Origin: Methylocystaceae bacterium UBA5192 | GTDB lineage: Bacteria > Pseudomonadota > Alphaproteobacteria > Rhizobiales > Beijerinckiaceae | Length of the DNA: 7,053 nucleotides | Assembly: GCA_002412985.1 (NCBI GenBank) | Contig: DHWC01000069.1 | Location: 1 to 7,053, forward strand | Direction of reading: 5' to 3' | Part shown: piece by piece, positions 5,051-7,053 of the stretch | Numbering within the stretch: position 1 is the stretch's first letter | Layout of the letters: each line of letters starts with the position of its first letter | Translations under genes and position numbers: made by a program | Notes under the pieces: model-generated | Database searches by the model: none | What the model saw: only the letters and a program-made list of their open reading frames with translations | Told to the model about the DNA's origin: nothing

Positions 5051-6426
5051 CTGGAAGCGCTCGCCTTCGGGCCAGTAATTTCTAAAATTTCACTTGGCGC
5101 AGCAGTGATTTGCGGCTCTAGCGGATCGCCAAAGCGCTGGATCGAGTCTGGCGGAGATTTCCAGTCAAAAGCGTCTAATTTTCCCGAGGCGGGCGAGATT
5201 GGCAGCCAATGTTTCGCGACAACATTTTCTGCAATCCAGACGGGATCGCGCGGCGCGCGCGATCCTTTTGCGAGCCATTCGCGCACGCTTCCGCCCGCGC
5301 CATTTTCTGCTTCTTCGATCTCCGCCATCAACAGGCAGCTGCGGGCGGTTGGAATTTGGCCTTCAGCAAGAAGCGGCGCCAATGCTTGGCGGGCCTTATT
5401 GAAATCACGCGCCGAAAGAGCTGCTTGTGCGAGTAGATGACGACTTTCTGCTGCATTTGGCGCTAATCGGATCAGTTTTTCAATTTGCGCAAGACGTCCG
5501 CTATTCGTTTCAGAAGATAAGGCTTCAAGATAAAGCGCGCCTAATTCCGCATGTGCGTTTTTTGACCAGAGCGATTCAATAAGTTTCAGCGCTTGTTTAA
5601 CGTCTCCATGGCGCACTAACACGCGAAACGCGACTGCCGCTGCAGGCGCGAAACCAGGACGACGTTTAAGCGCTAAGCGTGCGAGATGAAGCGCATCATG
5701 CGGTTGTGTGCGTTCTTGCTCCATCGCAAGCGCAGTTTCAACAACAGCTCTTTGTCTTTGCGCCGTATCCTGATCAATGGCTTTTGCCTGTAAATTCTTC
5801 TCAATCGTTTCGCGCGCTTTCTCCCAATCGCCTTGTCCAGCGTGATGTTCCACTAAGGCGCCGCCCGCCCAAGGAACAGGCGCGATATCATGCGCTTCTT
5901 TAGCGAAATGATGCGCAGCCTCAGCATCTTTGCGTCGCTTTGCTTCCACGTGAAGCCCTCGCAGGCCCAGAAGTTTCGTTTCCGGATTCAGGGTCATTTT
6001 GTGAAAAGCTTTTGCCGCACCCTGAAGATCTCCAGATAATTGTGCAGCCTGCGCATTTAAAATTTGCGTCAAGGGTTCATTCGGCAGGAGTTTATGAGCT
6101 AGCGTTGCAGCTTTTTTTGCGCGTGTGACGTCGCCGGCTCCAACCGCGACTAAGCCCTGAGAAAGCACATCGAGACCACGTTCGCGACGACGTTCGCGAG
6201 AGCCGCCAACGAGACGTTTGGGCAGTTTAATCAAGGCGACGATGAGCGTCCAAATGAGAATAATTAGCGCGATGGATAGCAGCGCACCGCCAATAACAAC
6301 AGGAATCGAGGCCTCAAGATGACGACCGGCAAATTCCAAGGTTAGTGAACCCGGTTGTTGGATAAGCCACTCGAGACCATAAGTAGCGAAGGCGAGGAAG
6401 ACGATAAAAATTAATAAAAACAGCAT
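5047..6426 (-). CDS. hemY: HemY-type TPR membrane protein
   Basis: The 459-residue product has two N-terminal membrane segments (about 1-19 and 40-66), with the HemY N-terminal domain between and after them, then a strongly basic stretch (KLPKRLVGGSRERRRER, 67-83) expected on the cytoplasmic side. From about 86 to 400 it is helical and TPR-like (GLVAVGAGDVTRAKKAATLA, LLAQAALSARDFNKARQALA). The C-terminus carries the alphaproteobacterial HemY signature SRAPRDPVWIAENV and HWLPISPASGKLDAFDWKSP. HemY of this kind is encoded with late heme genes and affects heme pathway function, but its biochemical role is unsettled; it is unrelated to Bacillus HemY, a protoporphyrinogen oxidase. The ATG lies 15 bases after the mitofilin-like gene with only a weak GAGA ribosome site, so coupling to the upstream gene is likely. 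A 12-base near-tandem repeat (6178-6201) encodes the Arg/Glu stretch. Confidence 0.93.
   Translation of the reverse strand: MLFLLIFIVFLAFATYGLEWLIQQPGSLTLEFAGRHLEASIPVVIGGALLSIALIILIWTLIVALIKLPKRLVGGSRERRRERGLDVLSQGLVAVGAGDVTRAKKAATLAHKLLPNEPLTQILNAQAAQLSGDLQGAAKAFHKMTLNPETKLLGLRGLHVEAKRRKDAEAAHHFAKEAHDIAPVPWAGGALVEHHAGQGDWEKARETIEKNLQAKAIDQDTAQRQRAVVETALAMEQERTQPHDALHLARLALKRRPGFAPAAAVAFRVLVRHGDVKQALKLIESLWSKNAHAELGALYLEALSSETNSGRLAQIEKLIRLAPNAAESRHLLAQAALSARDFNKARQALAPLLAEGQIPTARSCLLMAEIEEAENGAGGSVREWLAKGSRAPRDPVWIAENVVAKHWLPISPASGKLDAFDWKSPPDSIQRFGDPLEPQITAAPSEILEITGPKASASS
5243..5270 (+). terminator. Candidate intrinsic terminator for the timA-mltA-smr unit, inside hemY
   Basis: GGATCGCGC (5243-5251) and GCGCGATCC (5257-5265) form a perfect 9-bp GC-rich stem around the loop GGCGC, extendable by one G-U pair. 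On the + strand it is followed directly by TTTTG, so the polarity fits transcription coming out of smr, about 190 bases downstream of its stop. On the - strand no T-run follows. The T-tract is short, and the sequence also encodes the conserved GSRAPRDP of HemY, so protein constraint may explain it. Confidence 0.35.
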
Positions 6427-6441
6427 GGCTGTTGTTCTCGC

Positions 6442-7053
6442 TTATTTTTTGACGCCGCTAAGAGCGGTAATGGCGCCATGTAATAAATTATTGGCTGCTG
6501 TTGAGGCGGCGCTTCGTTGTTGGAGCATCTCGCCAAATGACGTTGCTTCTGATTGCGCTTCTTGTGGCAATGATAAGAATGTGGCGTGCGCTTTTTCAAA
6601 GGACTCATGTCCCAGCGCTGTTTCAATATGGGTAAGTTTACCCTCGAGCGTATCGAGCTCTGCTTGACCAATGGGCCGCACGCGTACGAGTTTACGCGCG
6701 CCATGTAAAAGGTGGCTCGTTAGATCGTCGCCTTGTATTTCATGGTCACGGATTTTTTTTGCTAAAGGCAAAAATAGCTCACGCAATTTTTCGCCAGTAG
6801 GCGCGCCGCTGTCTGCGAAAGGCTGGAGTGCGGCAAGACTGTCACTATCGGCCCCGAGTCTTTTTAACGCGGCGATTTCATCCGCAAAAGGGCGTCCAGT
6901 TTCAAGCTCTTTTTGCAAAGCAAAAGCGATCACGACAATCGCCGCTGAGGCGTCGCCCTCTGTCGCCTTGAGGGGCGTTAACATTTCAGGGGCAGCGCGA
7001 TTTTCATTTTTTGGCGCATCCATTTTTTGGCGCAGCGTTTTTATGTCTTCGCT
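6442..7053 (-). CDS. Mitofilin/Mic60-like protein, C-terminal part
   Basis: The frame is open to the right edge of the window, with ten codons before the Met at 7023 (SEDIKTLRQK), so the gene starts outside and this Met is probably internal; 203 residues are visible. The N-terminal end continues a coiled-coil-like helix. The rest resembles the C-terminal region of alphaproteobacterial COG4223 mitofilin-family proteins: ALQKELETGRPFADEIAAL, LQPFADSGAPTGEKLRELF, then the C-terminal mitofilin domain in about the last 60 residues (LTHIETALGHESFEKA through AASTAANNLLHGAITAL). The family has an N-terminal membrane anchor, here outside the window. In alphaproteobacteria these proteins are Mic60 homologues linked to membrane shaping, commonly encoded between hemD and hemY; hemY follows here after 15 bases. 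The identification rests on pattern and neighbourhood, so I am less sure than for the other genes. Confidence 0.75.
   Translation of the reverse strand, partial: SEDIKTLRQKMDAPKNENRAAPEMLTPLKATEGDASAAIVVIAFALQKELETGRPFADEIAALKRLGADSDSLAALQPFADSGAPTGEKLRELFLPLAKKIRDHEIQGDDLTSHLLHGARKLVRVRPIGQAELDTLEGKLTHIETALGHESFEKAHATFLSLPQEAQSEATSFGEMLQQRSAASTAANNLLHGAITALSGVKK

Noticed and set aside
5105..5440. Several + strand frames (67-111 codons) antisense to hemY
   Set aside because: They overlap each other in different frames within conserved hemY C-terminal sequence and have no start signals or recognisable domains.
6178..6201. Near-perfect 12-base tandem repeat (ACGTTCGCGA twice)
   Set aside because: It encodes the Arg/Glu-rich stretch after the second HemY membrane segment; two units are too few to suggest a functional repeat.
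6411..6704. 97-codon - strand frame overlapping the mitofilin-like gene and hemY start
   Set aside because: It is out of frame with both genes and rich in unusual residues (Gln, Cys, His); the flanking frames have clear family patterns.
1..7053. Search for mobile elements, CRISPR arrays, tRNAs, riboswitches and toxin-antitoxin or defence genes
   Set aside because: None seen. All sequence is accounted for by housekeeping or envelope genes in a familiar alphaproteobacterial order, with no long repeats or transposase-like proteins.

Overview
The window is a compact, fully coding stretch of chromosome from an alphaproteobacterium, most likely a member of the Rhizobiales/Hyphomicrobiales. I base this on gene content and order (maf - coaE - dnaQ, then secB and fxsA on the opposite strand, then timA - mltA - smr, then hemY and a mitofilin/Mic60-type gene), and on the protein types. 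FxsA, the Tim44-like TimA, HemY and the COG4223-type mitofilin next to HemY form a typical alphaproteobacterial set. Base composition looks moderate, with GCG/CGC-rich codons in the middle and a more AT-rich left end. There is no mobile element, tRNA, rRNA or CRISPR array, and no gene-free stretch above about 125 bases.

Left block (1-1553, + strand): the C-terminal part of a YceF-type Maf pyrophosphatase runs into coaE (dephospho-CoA kinase) through an ATGA overlap and then into dnaQ (proofreading subunit of DNA polymerase III). In many alphaproteobacteria aroE sits between maf and coaE; here it is absent from that place. The maf-aroE-coaE-dnaQ block is often close to the replication origin in this class, so the window may be origin-proximal.

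Middle block (1569-2702): dnaQ converges on secB with only 15 bases between the stop codons. secB and fxsA lie on the - strand. fxsA is best started at a GTG with a good ribosome binding site, and this leaves a 121-base divergent control region between fxsA and timA.

Cell-envelope block (2703-5050, + strand): timA (membrane-anchored Tim44-like protein), mltA (lytic transglycosylase) and smr (Smr-domain protein) are joined with no spacing. The timA stop TAA is followed directly by the mltA ATG in the same frame. This rules out any upstream extension of mltA to supply a signal peptide. The smr start overlaps the mltA stop.

Right block (7053-5047, - strand): a partial mitofilin-family (Mic60-like) gene is followed by hemY, the order seen downstream of heme genes in alphaproteobacteria. 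hemY converges on smr so tightly that both TAA stops lie in one TTAA tetranucleotide.

I see no clearly new biological system. The points worth a second look are the missing aroE, the in-frame timA/mltA junction with a perfect hairpin just downstream, the export problem of MltA, a possible terminator for the timA-smr unit inside hemY, and the hemY/mic60 pair.
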